From assembly GCF_003711805.1 (NCBI RefSeq), contig NZ_QXCP01000009.1, forward strand, positions 62,001 to 126,000: a DNA stretch of 64,000 nucleotides. Direction: 5' to 3'. Each line of letters starts with the position of its first letter. The first letter of the stretch is position 1. A program made the position numbers and the translations under genes. The notes beneath the pieces are model-generated. The model was given only the letters and a program-made list of their open reading frames with translations, did not search any database and was not told the DNA's origin. Below are positions 42,661 through 51,454 of this stretch, piece after piece. The DNA is from Brachybacterium sp. EE-P12 (lineage in GTDB: Bacteria > Actinomycetota > Actinomycetes > Actinomycetales > Dermabacteraceae).

Positions 42661-44853
42661 ATGGCCGAGGCCCCGCCCGCCCCCAGCCCGTTGAAGGAGG
42701 GAGGTGCTCGGCCCGCGCACTCCCGCGTCAATCGGCCCGTCTTCATCGGCACCTCGGCGATCATCATCGCCTTCGTGCTCTTCGCGGCGATCTGGCCGGA
42801 TGCCGCCGAGACCGCGATCTTCGGCTCGATGGGCTGGATCGCGACGAACTTCGGCTGGTACTACGTCACCACCGCCACGATCGTGGTCGTCTTCGTGCTG
42901 ATGGTCGCGTTCTCCCGCGTGGGCCGCACCCGGATGGGCCCGGACCACTCGATCCCGAAGTACAACCTCTTCACCTGGGCGGCGATGCTGTTCGCGGCCG
43001 GGATCGGCGTGGACCTGATGTTCTTCGGCATCTCGGGCCCGGCCACGAACCTGCTGACCCCGCCCGATGCACCCGCCGGCTCCGACGAGGCCGCGCGGAT
43101 GGCGACGATCTGGACGATCTTCCACTACGGCATCCCGGGCTGGGCGATGTACGCCCTGATGGGCATGGCCTTCGGCCTGTTCGCCTATCGCTACCACCTG
43201 CCGCTGTCGATCCGGTCGGCGCTCGCGCCGATCTTCGGGCGGCGCATCCACGGCGCGGTGGGCCATGCCGCGGAGATCGGCGCGACGATCGGGACGATCT
43301 TCGGGATCTCCGTCTCCCTCGGCATCGGCGTGGTCTTCCTGAACTTCGGTCTCACCGCGCTGTTCGGCATCCCCTCCTCGATCGGGGTGCAGGTCGCGCT
43401 GATGGGCCTGGCCGTGCTGATCACGATCATCTCGACCGTCTCCGGGGTGGACAAGGGCATCCGCCGCCTCTCCGAGCTGAACGTGCTGCTGGCGATCCTG
43501 CTCATGCTGTGGGTGCTCTTCAGCGGGCAGACCCACCAGCTGCTCAACGCCCTCGTCCAGAACATCGGCGACTTCTTCTCCCGCTTCCCCGGGATGATGA
43601 TGAACACCTTCGCCTACACCGACGGCACGGCCGAGTACCCCTCGGACCAGTGGATGGCGGACTGGACGCTGTTCTTCTGGGCGTGGTGGATCGCGTGGGC
43701 GCCCTTCGTGAGCCTGTTCCTGGCCCGCATCTCGCGCGGCCGCACCCTGCGCCAGTTCGTCGTCGGCGTGCTGCTGATCCCGTTCTCGTTCATCCTGCTT
43801 TGGGTCTCGATCTTCGGGAACGCGGCGCTGAGCTTCGCGGCCGACGGGGATTTCCTCGACCTCGCCGTGAACCAGCCGGAGTCCGGCTTCTTCAACCTGC
43901 TCGAGCACTACCCGGGGGCGGTCTTCACCGTCTCCCTCGCCGTGATCACGGGCCTGTTCTTCTACGTCACCTCCGCGGACTCCGGCTCGCTGGTGATGGC
44001 GAACATGACCTCGAAGGCGTCCACCACCGATTCCGACGGCCCGCCGTGGCTGCGGATCGTGTGGGCCGTGATCACCGGTGCACTGACCCTGGCGATGCTG
44101 TTCATCGACGGGGTCTACACCCTCCAGGCCGCGACCGTGGTGGTGGGCCTGCCGCTGTCGATCCTGGTGTACCTGGTGATGTTCAGCCTGTGGAAGGTGC
44201 TGCGCACCGAGCAGATGGACCTCGACGCCCGCACCGCCGCGCTCCCGGGGATGCTCACCTCGCGCGTGCGCGGGGGCGAGGCCCAGGACCGCTTCCCGTG
44301 GCGGCAGCGCCTCCAGCGCCGCATGTCCTACGCCGACGAGACGCGGGCGCGGGCCTTCGTCCAGCAGGTCGCGACCCCGGCGGTGGAGGAGGTCGCCTCC
44401 GAGCTGCGCAGCCTCGGGGCCGACGTCGCCTGCCAACGCGGCGCCCATCCCGATCACGGCGTACCGTTCATCGACCTGGTCGTCTCCTTCCCCGACGCGG
44501 AGGACTTCAAGTACCAGGCCTACCCCGTCGCCTACTCGGTGCCGAGCTTCGCCGCGAACCTCTCCACCGTGCGGGACGTGTACTACCGCATCGAGATCTT
44601 CTCCCGCACCGGCTCGCGCGGACGAGACATCATGGGGTATACGAAGGACCAGGTCATCAGCGATGTCCTGGACGCCTACGATGCGCACATCATGTACCTG
44701 ACCATGAGCGACGAGATCGGCACCGCGACCGGCACGATCCCGGTCACCGCCCCGGACACCTGGGACGACGCCGATCACGTCGACCCCGAGACGACCGACG
44801 CCCGCCCCGACGGCGGGCTCGTGCAGGACCAGACCGAGGAGAGCCATGACTGA
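42661..44853 (+). CDS. betT: BCCT-family choline transporter (BetT-like)
   Basis: A 730-residue betaine/choline/carnitine transporter with 12 helices between about residues 25 and 520 and a 200-residue cytoplasmic C terminus, as in osmoregulated BetT proteins. Family marks are ITIISTVSGVDKGIRRLSELN and the WAWWIAWAPFVSLFLARISRGRTLR motif; GIGVDLMFFGISGP fits the BetT-type, Na+-independent subgroup. It heads betT-betB-betA. ATG 42661 follows AGAGGA; the 260-bp gap upstream holds no gene I can support and no betI is seen. Confidence 0.9.
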   Translation: MAEAPPAPSPLKEGGARPAHSRVNRPVFIGTSAIIIAFVLFAAIWPDAAETAIFGSMGWIATNFGWYYVTTATIVVVFVLMVAFSRVGRTRMGPDHSIPKYNLFTWAAMLFAAGIGVDLMFFGISGPATNLLTPPDAPAGSDEAARMATIWTIFHYGIPGWAMYALMGMAFGLFAYRYHLPLSIRSALAPIFGRRIHGAVGHAAEIGATIGTIFGISVSLGIGVVFLNFGLTALFGIPSSIGVQVALMGLAVLITIISTVSGVDKGIRRLSELNVLLAILLMLWVLFSGQTHQLLNALVQNIGDFFSRFPGMMMNTFAYTDGTAEYPSDQWMADWTLFFWAWWIAWAPFVSLFLARISRGRTLRQFVVGVLLIPFSFILLWVSIFGNAALSFAADGDFLDLAVNQPESGFFNLLEHYPGAVFTVSLAVITGLFFYVTSADSGSLVMANMTSKASTTDSDGPPWLRIVWAVITGALTLAMLFIDGVYTLQAATVVVGLPLSILVYLVMFSLWKVLRTEQMDLDARTAALPGMLTSRVRGGEAQDRFPWRQRLQRRMSYADETRARAFVQQVATPAVEEVASELRSLGADVACQRGAHPDHGVPFIDLVVSFPDAEDFKYQAYPVAYSVPSFAANLSTVRDVYYRIEIFSRTGSRGRDIMGYTKDQVISDVLDAYDAHIMYLTMSDEIGTATGTIPVTAPDTWDDADHVDPETTDARPDGGLVQDQTEESHD

Positions 44854-46330
44854 GAGCCCCGCGACCCTGTTCATCGACGGTGCCTGGGTGCCGTCCTCCA
44901 CCGGCGAGACCCGCACCATCCTCTGCCCCGCCGACGGCTCCGAGGTCGGCGTCGTCTCCGAGGCGGGGGCCCAGGACGTCGAGCGCGCGATCCTCGCCGC
45001 CCGCGCCGCCTTCGAGCGCCGCGAGTGGGCCGACGTCCCGGCCGGGCAGCGCGGGGACTTCCTGCTGCGCGTCGCCGACCGGCTCGCCGAGCGCAAGGAC
45101 GAGTTCGCCCGCGCCGAGGCGAAGGACACCGGCAAGCGCCTGGTCGAGGCCGAGGGCGACATGGACGACATCGCCTCGTGCTTCCGCCACTTCGGGAAGA
45201 TCGCCGACCAGGATCCGGGCCGTCTGGTCGATGCGGGCGACGCCTCGGTGATCTCCCGCGTGGTCCGCGAGCCGGTCGGCGTGTGCGGCATGATCACGCC
45301 CTGGAACTTCCCGCTGCTGCAGGCCGCGTGGAAGATCGCCCCCGCCCTCGCGGCCGGGAACGCCTTCGTGATCAAACCCGCCGAGCTCACCCCGCACACC
45401 ACCATCCTCATGATGGAGGTGCTCGAGGAGCTCGGGCTCCCGAAGGGCGTGGCGAACCTCGTCCTCGGCGACGGCGGCACCGTCGGCGCTCCCCTGTCCT
45501 CGCATCCTCAGATCGACCTGGTCTCCTTCACCGGCGGACTGGTCACCGGGCGGAAGATCGCCGAGTCCGCGGCGACGAGCATCAAGAAGGTCGCCCTCGA
45601 GCTCGGCGGGAAGAACCCCAACGTCGTCTTCGCCGACGCGGACTACGAGGCCGCGCTCGACAACGCGCTGAACGCCGGCTTCCTCGACTCGGGCCTGGTG
45701 TGCTCGGCCGGGACGCGCCTGATCGTGCACGAGTCGATCGCCGAGCGGTTCGTCGACGACCTCGTCGCCCGCGCCGAGGGCATCGTCATGGGCGGCCCCT
45801 TCGACGAGCAGGCCGAGACCGGCCCGCTGATCTCGAAGGCCCACCGCGACAAGGTCACCGACTACGTGAAGCGCGGCGTCGAGGCCGGGGCGCGCCTGCG
45901 CACCGGCGGGCACTGGGGCGGTCCCGAGCACGAGCAGGGCTTCTTCTACGCCCCGACGGTGCTGGACCGCTGCACCCGCGAGAACCCCGCCGTGATCGAG
46001 GAGGGCTTCGGCCCGGTGATCACGGTGGAGACCTTCGCGACCGAGCAGGAGGCGATCGAGATCGCGAACCACACCGAGTACGGCCTGGCCGGCGCGGTGT
46101 GGACCTCCGACGCGGGCACCGCGAACCGGGTCTCCCGCGCGCTGCGCCACGGCACGATCTGGATCAACGACTACCACCCCTACCTCCCGCAGGCGGAGTG
46201 GGGCGGATTCAAGATGTCGGGGATCGGCCGCGAGCTCGGCGCCACCGGTCTCGAGGAGTACACCGAGGCCAAGCACATCTACCAGAACACCGAGCCGACC
46301 GTCTCGGGCTGGTTCCCCCGCAAGGACTGA
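44846..46330 (+). CDS. betB: Betaine-aldehyde dehydrogenase
   Basis: A 494-residue NAD(P)-dependent aldehyde dehydrogenase. Motifs: TPWNFPLLQAAWKIAPALAAGN, IKPAELTPHTT, the active-site Glu in KKVALELGGKNPNVVFADADY and nucleophile Cys in SGLVCSAGTRLIV. It converts betaine aldehyde to glycine betaine. Its ATG overlaps the betT stop by 8 bp, and betA follows, which together define the substrate better than the sequence alone. Confidence 0.9.
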   Translation: MTESPATLFIDGAWVPSSTGETRTILCPADGSEVGVVSEAGAQDVERAILAARAAFERREWADVPAGQRGDFLLRVADRLAERKDEFARAEAKDTGKRLVEAEGDMDDIASCFRHFGKIADQDPGRLVDAGDASVISRVVREPVGVCGMITPWNFPLLQAAWKIAPALAAGNAFVIKPAELTPHTTILMMEVLEELGLPKGVANLVLGDGGTVGAPLSSHPQIDLVSFTGGLVTGRKIAESAATSIKKVALELGGKNPNVVFADADYEAALDNALNAGFLDSGLVCSAGTRLIVHESIAERFVDDLVARAEGIVMGGPFDEQAETGPLISKAHRDKVTDYVKRGVEAGARLRTGGHWGGPEHEQGFFYAPTVLDRCTRENPAVIEEGFGPVITVETFATEQEAIEIANHTEYGLAGAVWTSDAGTANRVSRALRHGTIWINDYHPYLPQAEWGGFKMSGIGRELGATGLEEYTEAKHIYQNTEPTVSGWFPRKD

Positions 46331-46342
46331 CCGTGCGACGCG

Positions 46343-46390
46343 CCGCCGTGCGCACCGACCCCTCGCGCACCCCGCCGTGCGCACCGACCC
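46343..46390. repeat. Short tandem repeat between betB and betA
   Basis: CCGCCGTGCGCACCGACCC occurs at 46343-46361 and 46372-46390 (period 29 bp, with a 10-bp C/T-rich spacer). It lies between the betB stop and the betA ribosome site. Confidence 0.7.
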
Positions 46391-46415
46391 ACCCCTCGAG
46401 CAGGAAGCAGGAGAG

Positions 46416-48005
46416 ATGACCAGCCAGGACCTCACGTCCGAGAACCCCATCGCCGAGTACGACTACATCGTGGTCGGCGGCGGCTCCGCCGGGGCCGTCG
46501 TCGCGGCACGGCTGAGCGAGGACCCGAGCCTCGAGGTGGCCCTGCTCGAGGCGGGCCCCCACGACCTCGACCACGACGAGGTGCTGCAGCTGAAGCGCTG
46601 GCCCGAGCTGCTCGAGTCCGGGCTGGACTGGGACTACCCGATCGAGCCGCAGGAGAACGGCAACTCCTTCATGCGCCATGCGCGCGCGAAGGTGCTCGGC
46701 GGCTGCTCCTCCCACAACTCCTGCATCGCCTTCCACCCGCCGGCGGAGGACATGGACCTGTGGGAGCGCCTCGGCGCCGAGGGCTGGGGCTCGAAGGACA
46801 TGCTGCCCCTCATCGAGCGGCTCGAGAACAACCGCGACCGCGAGGGCGCCGGGCACGGCAGCGCCGGCCCCGTCGAGCTGATGGACGCCCCGGCCGACGA
46901 CAAGCTGGGCATCGCCCTGCTGGACGCGTGCGAGCAGGCCGGCATCCCCCGCGCCCGCTTCAACGACTTCGCCACCGTCGTCAACGGAGCGAACTGGTTC
47001 CAGGTGAACCGTCAGGCCGACGGCACCCGCGCCTCCTCCTCCGTCTCCTACCTCCACCCGATCCGCGACCGGGAGAACCTCCACGTCCTCACCGGCCATC
47101 AGGTCATGCAGGTGCTCTTCGACGAGGAGCAGCGGGCCACGGGCGTGGAGTACATCGACAACGCCTTCGACCGCTCCTCGATCATGCACGCCCGCCGAGA
47201 GGTCATCCTCTCCGCGGGGGCGATCGACTCGCCGAAGCTGCTGATGCTCTCCGGGATCGGCCCCGCGGACCATCTGCGCGAGATCGGGATCGAGGTGCGG
47301 GTGGACTCCCCCGGCGTCGGCTCGAACCTGCAGGACCACCCCGAGGCCGTCATCTCCTGGGAGTCGACCCAGCCGATGACCCGCGAGTCCACCCAGTGGT
47401 GGGAGATCGGGATCTTCACCCCCACCGAGGAGGGCCTGGACCTGCCGGACCTGATGATGCACTACGGCTCGGTGCCCTTCGACATGCACACCCGCCGCCA
47501 GGGCTACCCCACCTCCCCGGAGTCCTTCGCGCTGACGCCGAACGTCACCCACGCCCGCTCGCGCGGCACGGTGCGGCTGCGCTCGATCGACTATCGCGAC
47601 AAGCCGAAGGTCGACCCGCGCTACTTCACCGACGAGGACGGGCACGACATGCGCGTGGCGGTGGCGGGGATCCGCAAGGCCCGCGAGATCGTCGCCCAGT
47701 CCGGGATGGACGCCTACCGGGGCCGGGAGCTGTTCCCGGGCGAGGATGTCCAGAGCGACGAGGAGATCGCCGACTACGTCTCGAAGACCCACAACACCGT
47801 CTACCACCCGGCGGGGACGGTGCGCATGGGCGCGGCCGACGACGAGATGTCGCCGCTGGACCCGCAGCTGCGGGTCAAGGGCGTCAGCGGCCTGCGGGTC
47901 GTGGACGGCTCGGTGATGCCGCAGCTGGTGGCCGTGAACCCGAACATCACGACGATGCTGATCGGCGAGCGCGCCTCCGACCTGATCCGGGGCGCGCAGG
48001 CCTGA
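46416..48005 (+). CDS. betA: GMC-family choline dehydrogenase
   Basis: A 529-residue FAD-dependent oxidoreductase. The dinucleotide-binding motif is DYIVVGGGSAGAVVAARLSED; ARAKVLGGCSSHNSCIAF and EVILSAGAIDSPKLLMLSGIGP are the two GMC signatures; the active-site pair sits in HNTVYHPAGTVRMG and NPNITTMLIGERASDLI. It oxidises choline to betaine aldehyde, feeding BetB. ATG 46416 follows GCAGGAGAG; an in-frame start at 46377 lacks a site and lies in the repeat. Confidence 0.9.
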   Translation: MTSQDLTSENPIAEYDYIVVGGGSAGAVVAARLSEDPSLEVALLEAGPHDLDHDEVLQLKRWPELLESGLDWDYPIEPQENGNSFMRHARAKVLGGCSSHNSCIAFHPPAEDMDLWERLGAEGWGSKDMLPLIERLENNRDREGAGHGSAGPVELMDAPADDKLGIALLDACEQAGIPRARFNDFATVVNGANWFQVNRQADGTRASSSVSYLHPIRDRENLHVLTGHQVMQVLFDEEQRATGVEYIDNAFDRSSIMHARREVILSAGAIDSPKLLMLSGIGPADHLREIGIEVRVDSPGVGSNLQDHPEAVISWESTQPMTRESTQWWEIGIFTPTEEGLDLPDLMMHYGSVPFDMHTRRQGYPTSPESFALTPNVTHARSRGTVRLRSIDYRDKPKVDPRYFTDEDGHDMRVAVAGIRKAREIVAQSGMDAYRGRELFPGEDVQSDEEIADYVSKTHNTVYHPAGTVRMGAADDEMSPLDPQLRVKGVSGLRVVDGSVMPQLVAVNPNITTMLIGERASDLIRGAQA

Positions 48006-48052
48006 CCGCTGCGGTCTGCCCCCCCACCGACGGCGGCGCGGACGAGCGCGGT

Positions 48053-48958
48053 TCAGAGTCCGAAGGCCCACAGCCGCGCTGCGGCATAGCCCCGATACGG
48101 GCTCCAGGACGCGATCCGCTCGGAGCCCGCGTCCGGGGCGAGCGCTGTGAGGGTGCGGCGCAGCACGGCATCGCTCGCGGGGAAGGCATCGGTGTCGGTG
48201 CCGGCGCGCAGCGCCAGGTGGTCCAGGGTCCAGGTGCCGATGCTGTGCACCCCGGCCAGGGCCGCGCGCTCCGGCAGCTCCGCTCCCCCGCCGTGCTCCG
48301 CGCACAGCACCGCCGCCTCATGGACCGTGCGGGCGCGGGAGCCGGTCAGGCCCACCACGTCCCGCAGCTCCTTCGTCGGCACCGCGGCGAGCACGGCCGG
48401 GCTCGGGAAGGCGCGCAGCGACTCGCCGCCGGGCATCAGCTCCGCACCGTCCGCCGTCGCCTTCGTGCCGTCGGCCGTCGGCTCCGAGCCGTAGGCGGCG
48501 ACGAGCCGGGCGGCGAACAGCCTCCCGGCGGCGAGGGAGACCTGCTGGCCGAGCACGGTGCAGATCACGGCATCGAAGGGCTGACGGAAGCGGGTGATCC
48601 GCAGGCCCGGCCGCTCCCGCACCTGCACGGCGAAGAGCGGGTCCGCGCCGAGGCGGGCATCGACCGGGGCGAGGTCCGCCTCGAGGTCGAACCAGTGCGT
48701 GACGAGGCTCCGCAGCGCCGCGTGCACGGCCGGGTCCTGCGACGGGGTGGCGAGGCTCGCCCCGCCTGCGTCGAGGTGCACGGTGACCAGGTGCTCCGCG
48801 CCGTCCACGTCGACCCGGCGGGTGAACGTCCCTGCGGCGAGATCCAGGCGGTGCAGTCCCTCGACGGCGTGCGCGGCGAGGGTCGCGAGGGCGGCGGCGT
48901 GGTCGAAGGCGCCGCAGGCGTCCACCCGCAGCCGGGCGAGGCCGGCGGTGTCCCCCAT
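48053..48958 (-). CDS. DNA-3-methyladenine glycosylase II (AlkA-like)
   Basis: A 301-residue HhH-GPD glycosylase. The N-terminal 100 residues match the AlkA N domain (LHRLDLAAGTFTRRVDVDGA); ICTVLGQQVSLAAGRLFAARL and the hairpin ALAGVHSIGTWTLDHLALRA lead to the catalytic Asp in DAFPASDAVLRRTL. It removes alkylated purines from DNA. There is no Ada methyltransferase domain fused, unlike Ada-AlkA proteins of many actinobacteria. Its ATG overlaps the tag stop (TGATG); last gene of the repair run. Confidence 0.88.
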   Translation of the reverse strand: MGDTAGLARLRVDACGAFDHAAALATLAAHAVEGLHRLDLAAGTFTRRVDVDGAEHLVTVHLDAGGASLATPSQDPAVHAALRSLVTHWFDLEADLAPVDARLGADPLFAVQVRERPGLRITRFRQPFDAVICTVLGQQVSLAAGRLFAARLVAAYGSEPTADGTKATADGAELMPGGESLRAFPSPAVLAAVPTKELRDVVGLTGSRARTVHEAAVLCAEHGGGAELPERAALAGVHSIGTWTLDHLALRAGTDTDAFPASDAVLRRTLTALAPDAGSERIASWSPYRGYAAARLWAFGL

Positions 48959-49560
48959 CAGCTCCACACGCCGGAGCTGCCGCGGCGGTGCGAGTCGAGC
49001 AGGTGCGTGTCGATGATCCCCACCGCCTCCATGAGGGCGTGCATCGTCGTGGGCCCCACGAAGGCGAAGCCCTCCTTCCGCAGCGCCTTCGACAGGGCCA
49101 GGGACTCCGGGGAGGTGGTGGGCACCTCGGCGGGCGTGCGGGGGCGCGGGGTCCGCTCCGGCTGGAAGGACCACACGAAGTCGGCGAGCCCGCCCCTGTC
49201 CCGCAGGGCGAGGGTCGCGTTCGCGTTGGTGATCGCCGCGCGGATCTTGGCGCGGTTGCGCACGATCCGCGCATCGGCCATGAGTTGCTCGACGTCCTCG
49301 TCCCCGTAGCGGGCGACCTGCTCGGGGTCGAAGCCGTCGAACACCTCGCGGAAGGCGGGACGCTTGCGCAGGATCGTCGCCCAGGACAGCCCCGCCTGGA
49401 ACGCCTCGAGGCTGAGCCGCTCGTACATGCCCTGCTCATCGCGCACGGGCATGCCCCATTCGGTGTCGTAGTAGTCGCGCAGCAGCGGATCGGTCGCCGC
49501 CCAGGCGGGCCGGGCGAGCCCGTCCTCGCCGAGGACGATGCCGGGATCGGGGGTGCTCAC
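48958..49560 (-). CDS. tag: DNA-3-methyladenine glycosylase I (Tag)
   Basis: A 200-residue protein of the Tag family. Signature parts are RPAWAATDPLLRDYYDTEWGMPV, LFxxLSLExFQAGLSW as ERLSLEAFQAGLSWATILRKR, IVRNRAKIRAAITNANA and the C-terminal GFAFVGPTTMHALMEAVGIIDTHL. It excises 3-methyladenine. The start is GTG 49560 with GAGGA upstream. It follows the first MGMT gene by 43 bp and overlaps alkA by one base. Confidence 0.9.
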   Translation of the reverse strand: MSTPDPGIVLGEDGLARPAWAATDPLLRDYYDTEWGMPVRDEQGMYERLSLEAFQAGLSWATILRKRPAFREVFDGFDPEQVARYGDEDVEQLMADARIVRNRAKIRAAITNANATLALRDRGGLADFVWSFQPERTPRPRTPAEVPTTSPESLALSKALRKEGFAFVGPTTMHALMEAVGIIDTHLLDSHRRGSSGVWS

Positions 49561-49603
49561 AGATGGGGTCCTCGTCGTCTCGGGGAGTGCGGGTTCGGGA
49601 CCA

Positions 49604-50248
49604 TCATGCCGCCGATCCCTCCCGCTCCAGGGCGAGCAGGAGCGTCTTCGCCTCGGCGCCGCCGAGATAGCCGCCGAGGCTCCCGTCGCTGCGCAGCACC
49701 CGATGGCAGGGCACCACCAGCGGCAGCGGGTTCGTCGCGCAGGCGGTGCCGACGGCGCGCACCGCCCGCGGGTTCCCGACCAGTTCGGCGACCTCCTGGT
49801 AGGTGCGGGTGCGGCCGTAGTCGATGCGCGGCAGCGCCCGCTGCACGACGGCCCGGAACCCGGAGGACAGCGCATGGTCCAGCGGCAGGTCGAAGGCGCG
49901 GCGGTTCCCGGCGAAGTACTCCTCGAGCTCGGCGGCGGCCGCATCGAGCGGGCGCGGCGCGGCGAGCACGCGGGGGCCGATCCGTGCGGCGAGGGTCTCG
50001 AGCACGGCGTCGAAGCCCTCGCGCTCATAGGCGATGCGTACCAGGCCCTGCGGGGTCGCGGCGAGCAGGAGGGGGCCGACGGGGCTGTCGACGGTGCGAT
50101 AGGCGACCTCGAGCAGCCCCTCCTGCTCGGCGCGGGCGGCGAGACGGGCGTGCAGGCCGGCGAGCCTGCCGTCCTCGAGGGGGAGCATCTCCTCGACGAT
50201 GGCAGGGCCGGACGACGGGGCCGGCGGGGGTTCGGGGGTGCGGTTCAT
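49604..50248 (-). CDS. ogt: Methylated-DNA-protein cysteine methyltransferase, copy 1
   Basis: A 214-residue suicide O6-alkylguanine repair protein. The alkyl acceptor is C181 in LVVPCHRVLRSDG; the helix-turn-helix is QRALPRIDYGRTRTYQEVAEL. A 45-residue N-terminal extension (PAIVEEMLPLEDGRLAGLHARL) precedes the usual domain. It sits directly after the sigma factor gene, sharing ATGA, in an operon with tag and alkA. A second MGMT lies at 50876. Confidence 0.9.
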   Translation of the reverse strand: MNRTPEPPPAPSSGPAIVEEMLPLEDGRLAGLHARLAARAEQEGLLEVAYRTVDSPVGPLLLAATPQGLVRIAYEREGFDAVLETLAARIGPRVLAAPRPLDAAAAELEEYFAGNRRAFDLPLDHALSSGFRAVVQRALPRIDYGRTRTYQEVAELVGNPRAVRAVGTACATNPLPLVVPCHRVLRSDGSLGGYLGGAEAKTLLLALEREGSAA

Positions 50249-50817
50249 CGTGGCTCTCCGTCCGTGGTGCGCGGTGTCGATTCGCGGTGCGTCGGCTCGC
50301 AGCGCACCTGCTCCTGCTGCGCCGGCTCGCGATCCGCTGCGTCGCCCTGCGCCCCGTAGACGCGGCGCAGGGTCTTCATGCCGTCCGCGGCCGCGCGGCG
50401 CACCGAGGCGGGGGTGCCGCCGATGAGCTGCGCGGTCTCGGCGTGGGGCAGGCCGCCGAGGTGGTGATAGGCCAGCGCCAGCCGCTGGCGCTCGGGCAGC
50501 GCGGCGACCGCCGCCCACACGCCCTGCTCGTCCCCGCCCTCGACCGTCTCCCGCGAGGGACGCTCCGGCAGCTGGTCGGTGGGGATCGCGCGGCGGGTGC
50601 GGACGCGGGTCACGTCGATCGCCTTGCGGTGCGCGACCCGGACCAGCCAGGCCTCGACGTTCGTGTCCTCGGCCAGCTCGGGCCAGCTGCGCAGCGCGGC
50701 GAGGAAGGTCTCCGACCAGGCGTCCTCGGCGTCGGGTCCCGGGCCGAGCACGGCGCGGCACACCCGCAGCACGGTCTCCCCGTGCCGCTGGACGGCCTGC
50801 TCGAAGGGCTCTGTCAT
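50245..50817 (-). CDS. RNA polymerase sigma-70 factor, ECF-like, in an alkylation-repair operon
   Basis: A 190-residue ECF-type sigma factor. Region 2 is VLRVCRAVLGPGPDAEDAWSETFLAALRSWPELAEDTNVEAWLVRVAHRKAID; region 4 is AALPERQRLALAYHHLGGLPHAETAQLIGGTPASVRRAAADGMKTLRR. A Gln/Arg/Glu-rich tail of about 35 residues follows. No anti-sigma gene is adjacent. It is co-directional and overlapping with MGMT copy 1. The start may be ATG 50817 or 50823; TACCGT just upstream suggests a very short or absent leader. Confidence 0.85.
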   Translation of the reverse strand: MTEPFEQAVQRHGETVLRVCRAVLGPGPDAEDAWSETFLAALRSWPELAEDTNVEAWLVRVAHRKAIDVTRVRTRRAIPTDQLPERPSRETVEGGDEQGVWAAVAALPERQRLALAYHHLGGLPHAETAQLIGGTPASVRRAAADGMKTLRRVYGAQGDAADREPAQQEQVRCEPTHRESTPRTTDGEPR

Positions 50818-50875
50818 GGTCATCACACGGTAGACGCGCGAGCGAGCCGGGATGTGAGGTCCCGATCCGGACGAG

Positions 50876-51391
50876 CTAGAACAGTCGCTCGGCGGCGCGC
50901 TCGGCGGGCTCCTCGAGCTCGAGCAGCGCACGCTTGCGCTCGAGCCCGCCGGCGTAGCCGGTGAGGGAGCCGTCGGCCCCGACCACGCGGTGGCAGGGGA
51001 TGAGGATGCTCAGCGGGTTGCGGCCCACGCACTGGCCGACGCGCTGGGCGAGGCCGCGGGAGCCGAGCTGCTCGGCGAGCGCGCCGTAGGTGGTGGTCGC
51101 GCCGTAGGGGATCTCGCGCAGCAGCGCCCACACCTTCTCGGAGAAGGCGTCGCCGTGCGTGCGCAGCGGCAGGTCGAAGTCCCGGCGCTCGCCGGCGAGG
51201 TACTCCTCGAGCTGGGCGAGCGTGCGGGGGAACAGCGGATCCGCGGCTGCCTCGACCTGGTCGCCGAGCTGCGCCGGGGTCGGCGGATGCCAGTGCTCGG
51301 GGAAGAACAGACCGGTCAGCGCGTGCCCCTCGGCGGTGAGCGTCAGCTCGCCCAGCGCGGTGGGCACGATCGCGTGACGGGACTCGTCCAT
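50876..51391 (-). CDS. ogt: Methylated-DNA-protein cysteine methyltransferase, copy 2
   Basis: A 171-residue MGMT of standard length. The acceptor is C133 in ILIPCHRVVGADGSLTGYAGG; FSEKVWALLREIPYGATTTYGALAEQLG is the DNA-binding helix-turn-helix. It repairs O6-methylguanine. It precedes the sigma factor by about 55 bp and is probably first in the repair operon: TACCCT at 51414-51419 (minus) is a possible -10 and AGAGGAGA a ribosome site. Confidence 0.9.
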   Translation of the reverse strand: MDESRHAIVPTALGELTLTAEGHALTGLFFPEHWHPPTPAQLGDQVEAAADPLFPRTLAQLEEYLAGERRDFDLPLRTHGDAFSEKVWALLREIPYGATTTYGALAEQLGSRGLAQRVGQCVGRNPLSILIPCHRVVGADGSLTGYAGGLERKRALLELEEPAERAAERLF

Positions 51392-51454
51392 CTCGGTCTC
51401 CTCTGGTCCCTCCCAGGGTAGACGTGGCGAGCTCCCCTCCGCGGCCGCACGGCG

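Noticed and set aside
42445-45480. Minus-strand open frame of 1011 codons opposite betT and betB
   Set aside because: Shadow of two well-supported genes; no family likeness.
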